The notes under the pieces were generated by a model. That model made no database searches. It had not been told where the DNA came from and worked only from the letters and a program-made list of their open reading frames with translations. From Clostridiales bacterium UBA3758 (GTDB lineage Bacteria > Bacillota > Clostridia > Oscillospirales > Oscillospiraceae): 18,956 bases of DNA. The position numbers were made by a program, and so were the translations under genes. The stretch lies in contig DFGE01000034.1 of assembly GCA_002371675.1 (NCBI GenBank), forward strand, positions 1-18,956, written 5' to 3'. Positions 7,728 through 15,337 of this stretch are shown in pieces; within the stretch, counting starts at the first letter, position 1, and every line of letters begins with the position of its first letter.

Positions 7728-8310
7728 AGCCGCTCCTCTGCGTGTCGTAGGTGTGCGTGCAGCGTTCGCGGATCTCCTGCCGGATAGCGCGCAGATCCAT
7801 GAAGGCCTCGGGGCGCTTGGCAGGATCGCGCAGCAGGGCGGAGGGGTGGTAGGTGGCCGTGAAGCGGCGCCCCGCGATGTCAAAGAATTCGCCGTGCTGC
7901 CGCGTGATGCGGAACTCCGGGTCAATGAGCCCCTTGGCGGCGATACGCCCGAGGCAGACGATGATCTTCGGATCGACCAGGGCGATCTGTCTCTCGAGCC
8001 AGCTGCGGCAGGCCTCCATTTCGTCCGCCTGCGGATCGCGGTTGCGCGGCGGGCGGCACTTGACCATGTTCGCAATATAGACCTTTGTGCGGTCCAGGTC
8101 GATGAGCGCGAGCATGGTGTCGAGCAGTTGCCCGGCCGGCCCCACGAAGGGCAGACCCTGCAGGTCTTCCTGCTCGCCGGGCCCTTCGCCGATCAGCATG
8201 ACCTCGGCGTGCTCGTTCCCGACGCCGAAGACGAGGCTGTGCCGGTCCACCGCCAGCCGGCAGCGGTCGCAGCCGGCGCATTCCGTTTTTAAGCTGTTCC
8301 AGGCATCCAT
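7714..8310 (-). CDS. Uracil-DNA glycosylase, family 4 (iron-sulfur)
   Basis: 198 residues. Removes uracil from DNA as the first step of base excision repair. Family 4 features are all present: four cysteines for the 4Fe-4S cluster (Cys11, Cys14, Cys85, Cys101), motif 1 GEGPGEQED (residues 41-49) followed by GLPFVGPAG, KCRPPRNRDP, and motif 3 YHPSALLR with His165. Length matches the family (about 190-220). It starts 4 bp after the cca stop codon, with AGAGG in the end of cca as ribosome binding site. The cca/udg pairing looks like simple housekeeping co-transcription. Confidence 0.94.
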   Translation of the reverse strand: MDAWNSLKTECAGCDRCRLAVDRHSLVFGVGNEHAEVMLIGEGPGEQEDLQGLPFVGPAGQLLDTMLALIDLDRTKVYIANMVKCRPPRNRDPQADEMEACRSWLERQIALVDPKIIVCLGRIAAKGLIDPEFRITRQHGEFFDIAGRRFTATYHPSALLRDPAKRPEAFMDLRAIRQEIRERCTHTYDTQRSGYGAL

Positions 8311-8314
8311 GAGA

Positions 8315-9505
8315 TCATTCCTCTGTCGTCCCGGCGAGCAGGAGCAGCAGCTCCCGTTTGTTGTTCTCCGGGTATTCGATCACGTAATCGAGCAGAAAAT
8401 CAAGCATTTCGCCGACGGCGCGCCCCTGGAAGCCGAGCGCGGAGAGGTCGTTGCCGGTCACGGCGAGGTGGCTCAGAGAAAAGCACTCTCCGCTCTTGAG
8501 CACCTCCTTGAGCGCGCGTGTATGCCCGCCGGAGAGCAGCACGTCAGCAACGCGGGCGGCGACGGCCGCACTCTCCACACCGCTGATGCGCAGGCACTGC
8601 TTCCATGCCTTCGGGGACTCCGGCAGCGGCTCGCGCAGGATGCGGCAGGCTTCGCGGCAGATGCGGATCGTGCGGTGGTCGAGACGCAGCGCGGAGAGAA
8701 AGCGCTCGGTGGAGGAGATGCAGCCCTGCTGCTCGAGCAGGCGGCAGAGCGCCGCCCAGCGCTCCGGGGTGCGCCGGGGCAGGCCTGCGATGCGGCAGAG
8801 TGAGAGCTGCTCCTGCATGCGCTTATCCAGATAGCTGTCGAGCAGGCCGAGGTCGGAGAAAAGGAAAAGCGCTTCCGGCGACGCGGTGAGCAGCGTTTTC
8901 TGCAGCTCGTCGCGCACGCGCTCCGCCGCGAGCGTCGCCGTGAGCGGAGCGCATTCTCCGATGGCGGCGAGCGTCGCACCGTCGACCGAGAAGCCCAGCC
9001 GGGCGGAAAAGCGCAGACAGCGCAGCATGCGCAGCGCATCCTCCTCGAAGCGTTCGCGCGGCTCGCCTACGCAGCGGATCACGCGCTTCTGAATATCGGC
9101 CGCGCCGCCGAAGGGGTCGATCAGGATGCCCTCGGCGGAGAGGGCGATGGCGTTCATCGTGAAGTCGCGCCGGGCGAGGTCGGCCGTCAGGTCGCCCACG
9201 AAGCGCACCTGATCCGGGTGGCGATGGTCGGAATAGCTCCCGTCCGCGCGGAAGGTGGTGACCTCCACGGCGTGGGAGTGGATCGAGACGGTGACGGTGC
9301 CGTGGCGGATCCCGGTGGGACGAGAGTGGGGGAAGACGCCCGTGATTTGTTCAGGCGTCGCTGCCGTGCAGATATCCCAGTCGTTGGGATGGGTGTTCAT
9401 GAGCGTATCGCGTACACAGCCGCCGACGAGATACGCGGGGAAGCCGTGCGCCTGCAGGCGCATGAGCACCTGGCGCACATATTTCGGCGGAACGATCTGA
9501 GCCAT
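8315..9505 (-). CDS. cca: CCA tRNA nucleotidyltransferase
   Basis: 396 residues. A class II nucleotidyltransferase that adds or repairs the 3' CCA of tRNA. The head domain shows YLVGGCVRD (residues 26-33) and NDWDIC with the metal-binding Asp42 and Asp44. RRDFTMNAIA comes next, then DPFGGAADIQKRVIRCVGEP and the neck motif EDALRMLRCLRFSARLGF. The C-terminal body is variable, as usual. A poly(A) polymerase role cannot be excluded from sequence alone, but this single copy fits a CCA-adding enzyme. Start at 9505 with AAGGAG upstream. First gene of the minus-strand cca-udg-GNAT operon, divergent from murC; I did not find a convincing promoter for it. Confidence 0.9.
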   Translation of the reverse strand: MAQIVPPKYVRQVLMRLQAHGFPAYLVGGCVRDTLMNTHPNDWDICTAATPEQITGVFPHSRPTGIRHGTVTVSIHSHAVEVTTFRADGSYSDHRHPDQVRFVGDLTADLARRDFTMNAIALSAEGILIDPFGGAADIQKRVIRCVGEPRERFEEDALRMLRCLRFSARLGFSVDGATLAAIGECAPLTATLAAERVRDELQKTLLTASPEALFLFSDLGLLDSYLDKRMQEQLSLCRIAGLPRRTPERWAALCRLLEQQGCISSTERFLSALRLDHRTIRICREACRILREPLPESPKAWKQCLRISGVESAAVAARVADVLLSGGHTRALKEVLKSGECFSLSHLAVTGNDLSALGFQGRAVGEMLDFLLDYVIEYPENNKRELLLLLAGTTEE

Positions 9506-9564
9506 GAGATCAGCTCCTTGATATGAGCAATGATAGAGGTATCGGGACGGCGAAGCGGCATTGC

Positions 9565-9580
9565 CGGGAAGGCCTTCCCG
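9565..9580. repeat. 16-bp perfect palindrome between cca and murC
   Basis: CGGGAAGGCCTTCCCG lies 60 bp upstream of cca and 39 bp upstream of the murC -35 hexamer. A 16-bp perfect palindrome is unlikely by chance at this GC content and could be a protein-binding site in the divergent promoter region. No function is known. Confidence 0.4.
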
Positions 9581-9618
9581 TGTGCGCCGCGCCAGGCTGC
9601 CCGAGGGGCAGGTTTTCC

Positions 9619-9647
9619 TTGCAATGGGCGGCGCTCTGGGGTATAAT
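9619..9647 (+). promoter_or_regulatory. murC: Promoter and structured leader of murC
   Basis: TTGCAA (9619-9624), 17-bp spacer, perfect TATAAT (9642-9647). Transcription should start near 9654, giving a leader of about 110 nt. Just downstream, GCTGCGC (9654-9660) can pair with GCGCAGC (9670-9676), a second stem GCCG/CGGC follows (9677-9691), and TCTATTTTAT comes after it. Confidence 0.7.
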
Positions 9648-9766
9648 ATGCTTGCTGCGCAGCTTTTCAGCGCAGCGCCGCGCTTTTCGGCAAGTCTATT
9701 TTATCATTCCGGCGCTGTTTCTTCAAGAGGGAAGCTGCCGCCGCATTCCGATAAGGAGCTATATCC

Positions 9767-11137
9767 ATGGCTGATTTTTCCAATTATCTCTCTCCCGGCC
9801 GTAAGGGACATCTCGTCGGCATCGGCGGGGTCTCAATGTCCTCGCTTGCCGAGGTGCTCAAGCGGATGGGCATTGTGGTGTCGGGCTCGGATATGAACGA
9901 GGGCACCAACGTTCAGGGCCTGCGCGAGAAGGGAATCCCCGTGTCCATCGGCCACAGCGCCGCCAACATCCCCGAGGATGTGGACTTCCTGGTGCGCACG
10001 GCGGCCGTGCATGACAGCAACCCGGAGATCATCTGGGCGCATGAGCACGATGTGCCGGTTTTCGAGCGCACCCAGGCCTGGGGCGCGATCTCGCGCGACT
10101 ATGCCAATTCCCTCTGCATCTCCGGAACCCACGGCAAGACCACCACGACCTCCATGTGCACGCACATCCTCATGGCGGCCAACCGCGACCCGACCGTCAT
10201 GATCGGCGGCACGCTGCCGCTGCTGAAGGCGGGGCACCGCGTCGGTACGGGCAACACCATCGTGATGGAGGCCTGTGAGTACTATGACTCCTTCCTCTCT
10301 CTCTACCCGACGGTGGCGGTGGTGCTGAACATCGAGGCAGATCACCTGGACTACTTCAAGGATCTCGGCGCGGTGGAGCACTCCTTCCGCGTGTTTGCAG
10401 AGCGCGTCCCGAGCGACGGTTGGATCGTCGCGAACAAGGATGATGAGAACACCATGCAGACCCTCGGCGGGCTCGACCGGCGCATGATCACCTTCGGCCT
10501 GAGCCGGGACGCCGACGTGACGGCGAAAAACATCCGCTTCCTCGGCGCCAACTCCCAGTTTGACATCTACTATAAGGGACGGAAGTTTACGGACGTTACC
10601 CTGCATGTCCCGGGTATGCACAACGTAAAGAACGCTCTCGCAGCGACCGCCGCGTCCATCTGCCTCGGCATCCGGCCGACAGCGGTAAAATACGGTCTCG
10701 CTGGCTTCAACGGCGCGGGCCGCCGCTTCGAATTCAAGGGCAAGTTCAACGGCGCAGACGTCTATGACGACTACGCCCACCACCCCGGCGAGCTCAAGGT
10801 GCTGCTCGACACGGTGGAGACGCTCAGGTACGAGCGTACTGTGCTGGTCTTCCAGCCGCACACCTATACGCGCACGAAGGCCCTGTTCGACGATTTTGTG
10901 ACGCAGCTCAGCCGCCCCGACGTGCTGCTGCTGGCGGAGATCTTTGCCGCGCGCGAGACGAACACCGTGGGCATCTCCTCCAAGGATCTGGCCGACCGGA
11001 TCGACGGCGCGGGCTTCTATCCGGATTTCGGTTCGCTGGAGGCCGCCCTGCGGCAGATCGCCCGCCCGGGCGACATCGTGCTCACCGTCGGAGCGGGCAA
11101 TATTTACCGCATCGGCGAGAGCCTGGTCAAGGAATAA
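9767..11137 (+). CDS. murC: UDP-N-acetylmuramate--L-alanine ligase
   Basis: 456 residues, typical length. The cytoplasmic ATP-dependent ligase that adds L-Ala to UDP-MurNAc, the first amino acid of the peptidoglycan stem. Seen: the N-terminal Rossmann segment HLVGIGGVSMSSLAEVLKRMG, the P-loop SGTHGKTTTTSM (around residues 119-130), the central EACEYYDSFLSLYP and NIEADHLDYF, then HNVKNALAA, GAGRRFEFKG and YDDYAHHPGEL in the ligase core. Start at 9767 with ATAAGGAG upstream. It is a single-gene unit with its own promoter and downstream hairpins. Confidence 0.96.
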   Translation: MADFSNYLSPGRKGHLVGIGGVSMSSLAEVLKRMGIVVSGSDMNEGTNVQGLREKGIPVSIGHSAANIPEDVDFLVRTAAVHDSNPEIIWAHEHDVPVFERTQAWGAISRDYANSLCISGTHGKTTTTSMCTHILMAANRDPTVMIGGTLPLLKAGHRVGTGNTIVMEACEYYDSFLSLYPTVAVVLNIEADHLDYFKDLGAVEHSFRVFAERVPSDGWIVANKDDENTMQTLGGLDRRMITFGLSRDADVTAKNIRFLGANSQFDIYYKGRKFTDVTLHVPGMHNVKNALAATAASICLGIRPTAVKYGLAGFNGAGRRFEFKGKFNGADVYDDYAHHPGELKVLLDTVETLRYERTVLVFQPHTYTRTKALFDDFVTQLSRPDVLLLAEIFAARETNTVGISSKDLADRIDGAGFYPDFGSLEAALRQIARPGDIVLTVGAGNIYRIGESLVKE

Positions 11138-11170
11138 ACGGATAGCAGGGACAACCGGCCCGCACAGCCG

Positions 11171-11206
11171 CAGAAGACACAGCCCAAAAACGGGCTGTGT
11201 CTTCTG
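11171..11206 (+). terminator. Terminator hairpin after murC
   Basis: A perfect 15-bp stem CAGAAGACACAGCCC/GGGCTGTGTCTTCTG with a 6-nt loop AAAAAC, 33 bp after the murC stop. A direct T run is missing; a weaker hairpin (11211-11233) followed by TTTTT lies just downstream and may complete termination. Confidence 0.7.
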
Positions 11207-11360
11207 CGCATCAGGCTAAACAGCTTTTCCTGATTTTTGACGCTTTGCAGACAGGCTGCTGCAAATAATGGAATAATTGCATCTTTTTACTCGAAAACAT
11301 TCACTAATATCGAAAAATGGAAAATATTTTGAACATCCGGTAAAAAACCGGATTGAAGAA

Positions 11361-11389
11361 TTGCTTTTTCTCAGGCTTTCTGATAGAAT
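11361..11389 (+). promoter_or_regulatory. Promoter of the ArsB/NhaD-like transporter
   Basis: TTGCTT (11361-11366), 17-bp spacer, TAGAAT (11384-11389). The predicted start near 11396 gives a leader of about 58 nt ahead of GGAGG and the ATG at 11454. Confidence 0.6.
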
Positions 11390-11453
11390 GATCGGGAAAT
11401 TTCTGAGACGATCTGCCTCCGTGGAGCGGAGAGCGTCTGTTCGGAGGTCTTTT

Positions 11454-12728
11454 ATGAATCCCATGATCCTGGCTTTGGTTTTGTTTGCCGCCATGTATGC
11501 TCTGCTGCTGATCTTCTCGGAAAAGCGCTGGATCATCGCGCTTGCCGCCGCGGCGATCTTCATGCTTGTGCAGATCCTGCCGCCGCTCAAGGCACTCCGG
11601 GCGATCAACTGGAATGTTTTGATGATGCTTGCAGGCACCATGGCCACCGTCGAGCTCTTCATCCAGAGCCAGATGCCCGCCCTCATGGCGGAGAAGCTGC
11701 TGCAGAAGGTGCCCAATATCCAGTGGGCGGCGGTGGTGCTGAGTCTGTTCTCCGGGCTGATCTCCGCTTTTGTCGACAATGTGGCGACGGTGCTGATGGT
11801 TGCGCCGGTCGGCATCGCGGTCGCCAGGAAGCTCAAGACCAACCCCGTTCCGCTGATCATCGCGATTTCCGTCTCCTCCAATCTCCAGGGCGCGGCCACG
11901 CTGGTGGGTGACACCACATCTATCCTCCTCGCCGGCTATATGAACATGAGCTTCAACGACTTCTTCTGGTTCCTGGGCCGCCCGGGCATCGCCCTCGCGG
12001 TTGAGGTCGGCGCGCTGCTTACGGTCCCGGTGCTGCTCTTCCTTTTCCGCAAGGAGAAGGGCCGCGTCAGTGCGGAGGTCACCGCCAAGGTCACCGACTA
12101 TGTGCCGACGGTGCTCATGCTCGGCACGGTTCTGCTGCTCATCATCGCATCCCAGTTCGAGAATCGCCCGGAGCTCACCAACGGCTTTATCTGTATGGGC
12201 GTTGCCGTCATCGGGGTGATCTATGAGATGCTGCGCCAGAAGGATAAGGGCCTTGTCAAATCCGTCCTGCAGGCCATTGACTACAAGACCCTGCTGTTGC
12301 TCGGCGGCCTGTTCATGGTCATCGAGGGCATTACCGAGGCCGGCGTGATCGATGCCGTTGCGGACGCCTTCGTGAAGGTCGGCGGCGGCTCGAAGCTGCT
12401 GATGTATGTGCTGATCGTAGCGGTGTCGGTGCTCCTGAGCGCCTTTATCGACAATATCCCCTATGTGGCCACGATGCTGCCCGTCGTGAGCGGCATTGCC
12501 TCCCTTATGGGCATCGAGCCTTATCTCTTTGCCTTCGGCCTGCTCATCGGCGCGACCCTCGGCGGCAATATCACGCCTGTCGGCGCCTCCGCGAACATCG
12601 CCGGCATCGGTATCCTGCAGAAGGAGGGCCATAAGGTCTCTACAAAGGATTTCATGCGCATCGGCATTCCCTTCACCTTCATCGCCGCCGTCTCCGGCGC
12701 GCTGGTGATCTGGCTCCTCTGGGCCTGA
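11454..12728 (+). CDS. ArsB/NhaD-type ion transporter (IT superfamily)
   Basis: 424 residues, almost entirely hydrophobic, with roughly 10-12 membrane segments. The two halves carry matching motifs, SAFVDNVATVLMVAPV in the first and SAFIDNIPYVATMLPV in the second. This is the inverted duplication typical of the ion transporter superfamily (ArsB, NhaD, CitM, DASS). Conserved NLQGAATLVGDTTSI and GNITPVGASANI lie in the re-entrant regions of each half. Substrate could be Na+ in exchange for H+, arsenite, or a dicarboxylate; no arsR or arsC neighbour supports arsenic. Start 11454 (MNPMILALVLF) has GGAGG 6 nt upstream; the longer frame upstream is rejected. Monocistronic. Confidence 0.87.
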   Translation: MNPMILALVLFAAMYALLLIFSEKRWIIALAAAAIFMLVQILPPLKALRAINWNVLMMLAGTMATVELFIQSQMPALMAEKLLQKVPNIQWAAVVLSLFSGLISAFVDNVATVLMVAPVGIAVARKLKTNPVPLIIAISVSSNLQGAATLVGDTTSILLAGYMNMSFNDFFWFLGRPGIALAVEVGALLTVPVLLFLFRKEKGRVSAEVTAKVTDYVPTVLMLGTVLLLIIASQFENRPELTNGFICMGVAVIGVIYEMLRQKDKGLVKSVLQAIDYKTLLLLGGLFMVIEGITEAGVIDAVADAFVKVGGGSKLLMYVLIVAVSVLLSAFIDNIPYVATMLPVVSGIASLMGIEPYLFAFGLLIGATLGGNITPVGASANIAGIGILQKEGHKVSTKDFMRIGIPFTFIAAVSGALVIWLLWA

Positions 12729-12749
12729 AAGAATGAAGGATATAGACCG

Positions 12750-12991
12750 GCAAAAGGGACTGTTGCAAAAAAGGATGAGCGCGTAAATGTTCACCTGAGT
12801 TTGCAGGGGCGGCGGCTCTGCCCCGCCCGGCGGCGCAACGGTATGCACACAAAAATGTTCGGCGAATTCGCAGATTGTACGAATACGCCGAACATTTTTG
12901 CCGTTAATATAGCTTGAAGCTGCCGGGAGGGCACAGGGCTCTCCCCTACGGTGCAGCCAGGGGTTTCGCATTTTGCAACAGTCCCTTTTGC
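12750..12991. mobile_element. 242-bp MITE-like element with 21-bp terminal inverted repeats
   Basis: The two ends, 12750-12770 and 12971-12991, are perfect inverted repeats of 21 bp; the outer-to-inner sequence contains AAAAGGGACTGTTGCAAAA. No gene lies inside. The interior holds a GC-rich imperfect hairpin (about 12801-12838), a very strong hairpin (12851-12899) and a nested hairpin GCTGC-GGGAG/CTCCC-GCAGC (12919-12957). A clear target duplication is not visible, apart from a possible 2-bp GC if the repeats start at AAAAGGG. The core GGGACTGTTGCAAA resembles IS6/IS26-type ends, but the 8-bp duplication of that family is absent. It lies between the convergent transporter and nitroreductase genes. 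Confidence 0.8.
12851..12899. terminator. Strong bidirectional terminator inside the inverted-repeat element
   Basis: A 14-bp stem AAAAATGTTCGGCG/CGCCGAACATTTTT, one A-A mismatch, a further 5 bp (ATTCG/CGAAT) and a 9-nt loop. Both outer ends are A5/T5, so it works as an intrinsic terminator on either strand and fits the convergent genes on both sides. Confidence 0.75.
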
Positions 12992-13021
12992 AGCCTGCCG
13001 CGTAATACAGACGGCGAAGCG

Positions 13022-13690
13022 TTATTTTGCCCAGGTGAAGTTGTCTTTCCCGGCGCCGAGCTGGAAGTGATACTTGGCGATGCCCATGTCGACCTTGGAG
13101 AAGAATCCGCTGCCGGGCTTGACGGTCACGACATTGCCCTCACAGGAGAAACGGAACTTCTGCTGGTTGACCGCAGTGGGAGCGAGCAGCGCGGCACGCA
13201 CGCCATCCTTGAACCAGTCCGGGCTCTGCTGCCAGTTCTCGCTGACCTGATCCGGCGTTTTGGACAGGTGCGGCTTCCCCTGGTTCAGCCCGTAGCCTAT
13301 GGCGATGGCGAGCGAGAGCTTTTCGCCGCGCTCAATCTGCAGGACTTCCGGCTGCCTGGTGAAGGTCAGCCCCGCCCAACAGCTGTTCAGCCCCAAACGC
13401 TGCATCCCCAGCACGAGCATCTCTCCGTAATAGCCGATGCACTCGTCGAGCTTCGGCCCTTTTTTGCCGATCATGGCGAGGTAGTTGGTCACGCCGACAA
13501 AATTGCCGTAGCGCGCGAGCACGCCGTCGAAGGCTTTGGGCTCGTCGGTCACGAGCTGGATGTGCAGCCCGCTGTCAAAATTCACTTTTTCGATCATCTT
13601 GCGCAGCGCCTGCTCGACCAGCGGATCGAGCGGTCTGCCGTCGTACTGGCGGACGGAATGCCGCGCCTCCATTGCCTCCATCAGATCCAT
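13022..13690 (-). CDS. Nitroreductase-family protein (TM1586-like)
   Basis: 222 residues. The N-terminus MDLMEAMEARHSVRQYDGRPLD is the FMN-phosphate-binding start of the nitroreductase fold. The middle (YYGEMLVLGMQRLGLNSCWAGLTF) and the segment LSLAIAIGYG are typical, as is the end DGVRAALLAPTAVNQQKFRF with VDMGIAKYHFQLGA. The last parts resemble the putative TM nitroreductase family (Pfam TM1586_NiRdase). It is expected to be a cytosolic FMN-dependent oxidoreductase; the natural substrate is unknown. Start at 13690 is set by AAAGGAG 9 nt upstream; the long open frame further upstream is antisense to the MATE gene. Single gene, divergent from MATE, so possibly a detoxification pair. Confidence 0.88.
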   Translation of the reverse strand: MDLMEAMEARHSVRQYDGRPLDPLVEQALRKMIEKVNFDSGLHIQLVTDEPKAFDGVLARYGNFVGVTNYLAMIGKKGPKLDECIGYYGEMLVLGMQRLGLNSCWAGLTFTRQPEVLQIERGEKLSLAIAIGYGLNQGKPHLSKTPDQVSENWQQSPDWFKDGVRAALLAPTAVNQQKFRFSCEGNVVTVKPGSGFFSKVDMGIAKYHFQLGAGKDNFTWAK

Positions 13691-13723
13691 GCGAATCTCT
13701 CCTTTGCGCCTGTTTTCAAGCTC

Positions 13724-13751
13724 AGTATAGCAGAATTTTCGCAAAGTACAA
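13724..13751 (-). promoter_or_regulatory. Promoter of the nitroreductase gene
   Basis: On the minus strand TTGTAC (13746-13751), 16-bp spacer, TATACT (13724-13729). The start would be near 13717, about 27 nt before the ATG at 13690. Confidence 0.6.
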
Positions 13752-13770
13752 GAGCCGACGCCGGCAGGAT

Positions 13771-13799
13771 TTGACAAGCGGGGGAGAGGGGGGTAAAAT
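13771..13799 (+). promoter_or_regulatory. Promoter of the MATE exporter gene
   Basis: Perfect TTGACA (13771-13776), 17-bp spacer rich in G, TAAAAT (13794-13799). It is the closest to consensus in the window. The start near 13806 leaves a leader of about 26 nt. It is back to back with the nitroreductase promoter, 20 bp apart. Confidence 0.75.
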
Positions 13800-13831
13800 G
13801 AAAACGCAAGCAGCGGAAAGAGGGGAAGGGC

Positions 13832-15304
13832 ATGGCGCAGGATGCGGGCATCAGCCAGGCAAAGGAGCGGAAAATCGTCCGCATGACGACCGAACCGGTA
13901 GAGAAGCTGGTTCGGAGCCTTGCCGTCCCCACAATCATCAGCATGCTCGTCACGGCCTTTTATAACCTGGCGGATACCTTCTTCGTGCGCCAACTGCAGC
14001 AGGACAGTATGGTTGCCGCGGTGGGTGTTGCGCTGCCGCTGATGAACGCGATCCAGGCCATCGGCTTCTACCACGGCCACGGCTCCGCCAACTACATCTC
14101 CCGCGCCTTTGGCCGGCGCGAACTCGACAAGGCGGAGCGCATGGCAGCGACCGGCTTCTTCACCGCCGTGCTGGTCGGACTGGCCTTTTCGGCGCTCGGC
14201 CTGTGCTTCCTCGAACCGCTTGCCCGTCTGCTCGGCGCGAAAACCGAGGCGACGCTGCGCTATACCTGCGACTACATGCGCTTCATCCTGCTGGCCGTGC
14301 CCTTCATGATGGGGGCCATCGTGCTCAACAACCAGCTGCGCATGCAGGGCAACGCGTTTTTCTCCATGCTCGGTCTGGCCTCCGGCGCGGTGCTGAATCT
14401 GATCCTTGATCCGATGTTCATCTTCGGCGCCGGGGACAGGATCGGCACGCTGGGGCTGCGCGTCGGCTTCGGCGCGGGGCTCGGCGTGGCCGGTGCGGCG
14501 CTCGCAACGGCACTGAGCCAGGGCGTGAGCTTCCTGATCCTGCTCTTCGGTCTGCGGCGCAGCGATAATATCAAGATCCGCCTGCGCTGCTTCACACCCA
14601 CGCTTTTTTACTTCAAAAACATCTTCCGGGGCGGCCTGCCCTCGCTCGCGCGGCAGGGCATGGCGAGCATTGCCGTTGCCTCGCTCAACCATGCGGTGGG
14701 TCTCTATCTGCCCGGCTCCGAGATGATCGAGGCGGCGCAGGCCGCGATGACGGGCGTGAACCGCATTATGATGTTCCTCTCCTCCGCGCTGATCGGCTTC
14801 GGACAGGGCTTCCAGCCGGTCTGCGGCTTCAACTACGGCGCAGGCCGCTATGACCGCGTGCTCCGCGCCTTCCGCTACTGCGTGCGCGTGGCGGCGCTGG
14901 TGCTGCTGGGAATCTCGGCGCTGGGCTTCCTCTTTGCCGAAGCGGTGACAGATCTGGTCGCGGGCAGCAGCGAACAGGCACACGCGATCGCCGCCTTTGC
15001 CTTCCGTGCCCAGCTTGTCACGCTGCCGCTCACGAGTTGGGTCATCATGAGCAACATGATGCTGCAGAATATCGGCATCACCGGGAAGGCGACGCTGCTT
15101 GCCATGGCTCGCCAGGGGCTGACCTTCATCCCTGCGGTGCTGATCCTCCCGGCGCTGCTCTCCGCCCTCGGCGGGGAGGCGCTGCTCGGCATCGAGCTGG
15201 CGCAGCCGGTGGCGGACGTGCTCTCGCTCGCGCTTGCCATCCCGATTTCGGCGGGGGAAATCCGCTGCATGCAAAAGGCATGGGAGGAGCGCCGCATCCT
15301 CTGA
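13832..15304 (+). CDS. MATE-family multidrug/Na+ antiporter
   Basis: 490 residues with about 12 membrane segments in two homologous halves. MATE signatures in the first half are LAVPTIISMLVTAFYNLADTFFVRQL and ALPLMNAIQAIGFYHGHGSANYISRAFGRRELDKAERMA. The second half shows NRIMMFLSSALIGFGQGFQPVCGFNYGAGRYDRV. These are strong matches to the NorM/DinF-like MATE fold that exports organic cations with Na+ or H+. The substrate is unknown. Start 13832 has GAGGGGAAGGG before it; a Met at codon 18 is possible but has no ribosome binding site. No terminator is obvious after it. Confidence 0.93.
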   Translation: MAQDAGISQAKERKIVRMTTEPVEKLVRSLAVPTIISMLVTAFYNLADTFFVRQLQQDSMVAAVGVALPLMNAIQAIGFYHGHGSANYISRAFGRRELDKAERMAATGFFTAVLVGLAFSALGLCFLEPLARLLGAKTEATLRYTCDYMRFILLAVPFMMGAIVLNNQLRMQGNAFFSMLGLASGAVLNLILDPMFIFGAGDRIGTLGLRVGFGAGLGVAGAALATALSQGVSFLILLFGLRRSDNIKIRLRCFTPTLFYFKNIFRGGLPSLARQGMASIAVASLNHAVGLYLPGSEMIEAAQAAMTGVNRIMMFLSSALIGFGQGFQPVCGFNYGAGRYDRVLRAFRYCVRVAALVLLGISALGFLFAEAVTDLVAGSSEQAHAIAAFAFRAQLVTLPLTSWVIMSNMMLQNIGITGKATLLAMARQGLTFIPAVLILPALLSALGGEALLGIELAQPVADVLSLALAIPISAGEIRCMQKAWEERRIL

Positions 15305-15337
15305 GCATTCCGCACCGGAAGACAAGGCGAATACCCG

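Larger units (their letters stand above)
11138..11453 (+). other. Intergenic region between murC and the transporter gene
   Basis: 316 bp without a gene. It holds the murC terminator (11171-11206), a second weak hairpin TCAGG/CCTGA followed by TTTTT (11211-11238), an AT-rich stretch with an inverted repeat TTTGCAG/CTGCAAA (11244-11265), the transporter promoter (11361-11389), and a leader of about 58 nt with alternative base pairing. An open frame runs through the last 177 bp in frame with the transporter, but its composition and lack of a ribosome binding site argue against an N-terminal extension. Confidence 0.6.

Noticed and set aside
11277..11453. N-terminal extension of the transporter (59 residues)
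   Set aside because: AT-rich, contains the likely promoter, lacks a ribosome binding site; the ATG at 11454 has GGAGG at proper spacing.
11304..12971. Minus-strand open frame of 555 codons opposite the transporter
   Set aside because: Antisense shadow rich in His, Asp, Gln and Arg, as expected opposite a hydrophobic membrane protein.
12750..12991. IS6-family insertion sequence or its solo remnant
   Set aside because: Ends resemble the family core, but there is no transposase and no 8-bp direct duplication; kept only as a MITE-like element.
13691..15325. Long minus-strand open frame continuing upstream of the nitroreductase, opposite MATE
   Set aside because: Composition is typical of antisense shadow (rich in Arg, Gln, Glu, His, Ala); the nitroreductase start is fixed by AAAGGAG at 13690.
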